This document shows, piece after piece, positions 63,804-64,000 of a stretch of DNA of 64,000 bases. Location: contig NZ_JBGJKZ010000004.1 in the NCBI RefSeq assembly GCF_041359055.1, positions 1 to 64,000 on the forward strand, in the 5' to 3' direction. The notes below the pieces were generated by a model. The model did no database searches. It saw only the letters and a list, made by a program, of their open reading frames with translations, and was not told the DNA's origin. The translations under genes were made by a program, and so were the position numbers. The DNA comes from Paenalcaligenes hominis_A (lineage in GTDB: Bacteria; Pseudomonadota; Gammaproteobacteria; Burkholderiales; Burkholderiaceae_B). Numbering within the stretch: the first letter of the stretch is position 1; each line of letters begins with the position of its first letter.

Positions 63804-64000
63804 TTATTTTTTTTTCTTTGGAGGGGTAGGCATCGCAAAAGGAAACGCATTAAACATGGAAAAAGTCTGATCTTGCATTTGGTCTTGCATTTGCACAAAT
63901 AAATGTTTGCTTTGCTCTATGTAATTATTCATCACATTTTGCAGTACAGGGGCTTGACCAGCCATGAATTGTGTCCATGCCTCTGGACCAAGCTGCGCAT
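63804..64000 (-). CDS. phaR: Polyhydroxyalkanoate synthesis regulator PhaR, C-terminal part
   Basis: The window holds the last 65 codons: AQLGPEAWTQFMAGQAPVLQ, NVMNNYIEQSKHLFVQMQDQ, then MQDQTFSMFNAFPFAMPTPPKKKK before the stop. The pattern matches the C-terminal helix of PhaR, a repressor that senses PHB granules and controls phasin expression. The N-terminal DNA-binding domain lies beyond the window. Confidence 0.88.
   Translation of the reverse strand, partial: AQLGPEAWTQFMAGQAPVLQNVMNNYIEQSKHLFVQMQDQMQDQTFSMFNAFPFAMPTPPKKKK

Overview
The window looks like a chromosomal segment of a betaproteobacterium, most likely of the Alcaligenaceae type. This is inferred from gene order (rpsF-priB-rpsR-rplI, rimP-nusA-infB-rbfA-truB-typA, xseB-ispA-dxs), from hpnCDE squalene genes, a KdkA-type Kdo kinase and a PhaR C-terminus, and from a moderate G+C that seems lower than in Bordetella or Alcaligenes. 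No genus can be fixed from the sequence alone. Most of the window is core housekeeping DNA, densely packed, with many genes overlapping by 1-4 bases and rho-independent hairpins between units.

Layout. 1-3752 (minus): most of a large trimeric autotransporter adhesin with an extended signal peptide; its C-terminal anchor lies outside the window. 3910-4677 (minus): an AT-rich AraC-type regulator with a receiver-like N-terminus, directly upstream of the adhesin, with an inverted repeat between them. 4838-6645: phoU, rpiA and a Spx/ArsC-like protein. 6684-10662: a putrescine ABC transporter (potFGHI order on the minus strand). 10738-14696: alr, a short-chain dehydrogenase, radA and a Kdo kinase as one tight operon. 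14797-17824 (plus): hpnC-hpnD-hpnE, making squalene from farnesyl diphosphate. 17896-21784: alaC-hom-thrC. 21923-25536 (plus): Mth938-like protein, bcp, phoH, pdxA. 25602-27176: a chemoreceptor. 27371-30390: rpsF-priB-rpsR-rplI, then dnaB behind a terminator. 30615-34670: xseB-ispA-dxs and folE2. 34742-38774: a sulfurtransferase, an EamA permease, htpX and an aldose dehydrogenase. 38824-45343: polA, divergent from a LOG-family gene followed by a basic/polar amino acid ABC transporter. 45422-55850: typA, truB, rbfA, infB, nusA, rimP, rluB and scpB, all on the minus strand.

The accessory part is 55915-63155. Two identical 77-base initiator tRNA genes, each with its own promoter and terminator, flank about 7.1 kb. 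This holds a GntR/HutC regulator, a LigI-like amidohydrolase and a MatC/SLC13-like permease in one operon behind a perfect 30-bp palindrome. It also holds an amidase relic, a short coding remnant and a complete DctPQM TRAP transporter. This looks like a carboxylate uptake and catabolism module placed between duplicated tRNA genes. The right end carries a possible broken ORF, a VF530-family gene and the end of phaR.

No CRISPR array, rRNA, insertion sequence, integrase or phage gene was recognised. The best candidates for something new are the receiver-like AraC regulator with its inverted repeat at the adhesin, the palindrome-controlled MatC/amidohydrolase operon between the tRNA copies, and terminator-like hairpins sitting directly on the start codons of rimP, dxs and the Spx-like gene.
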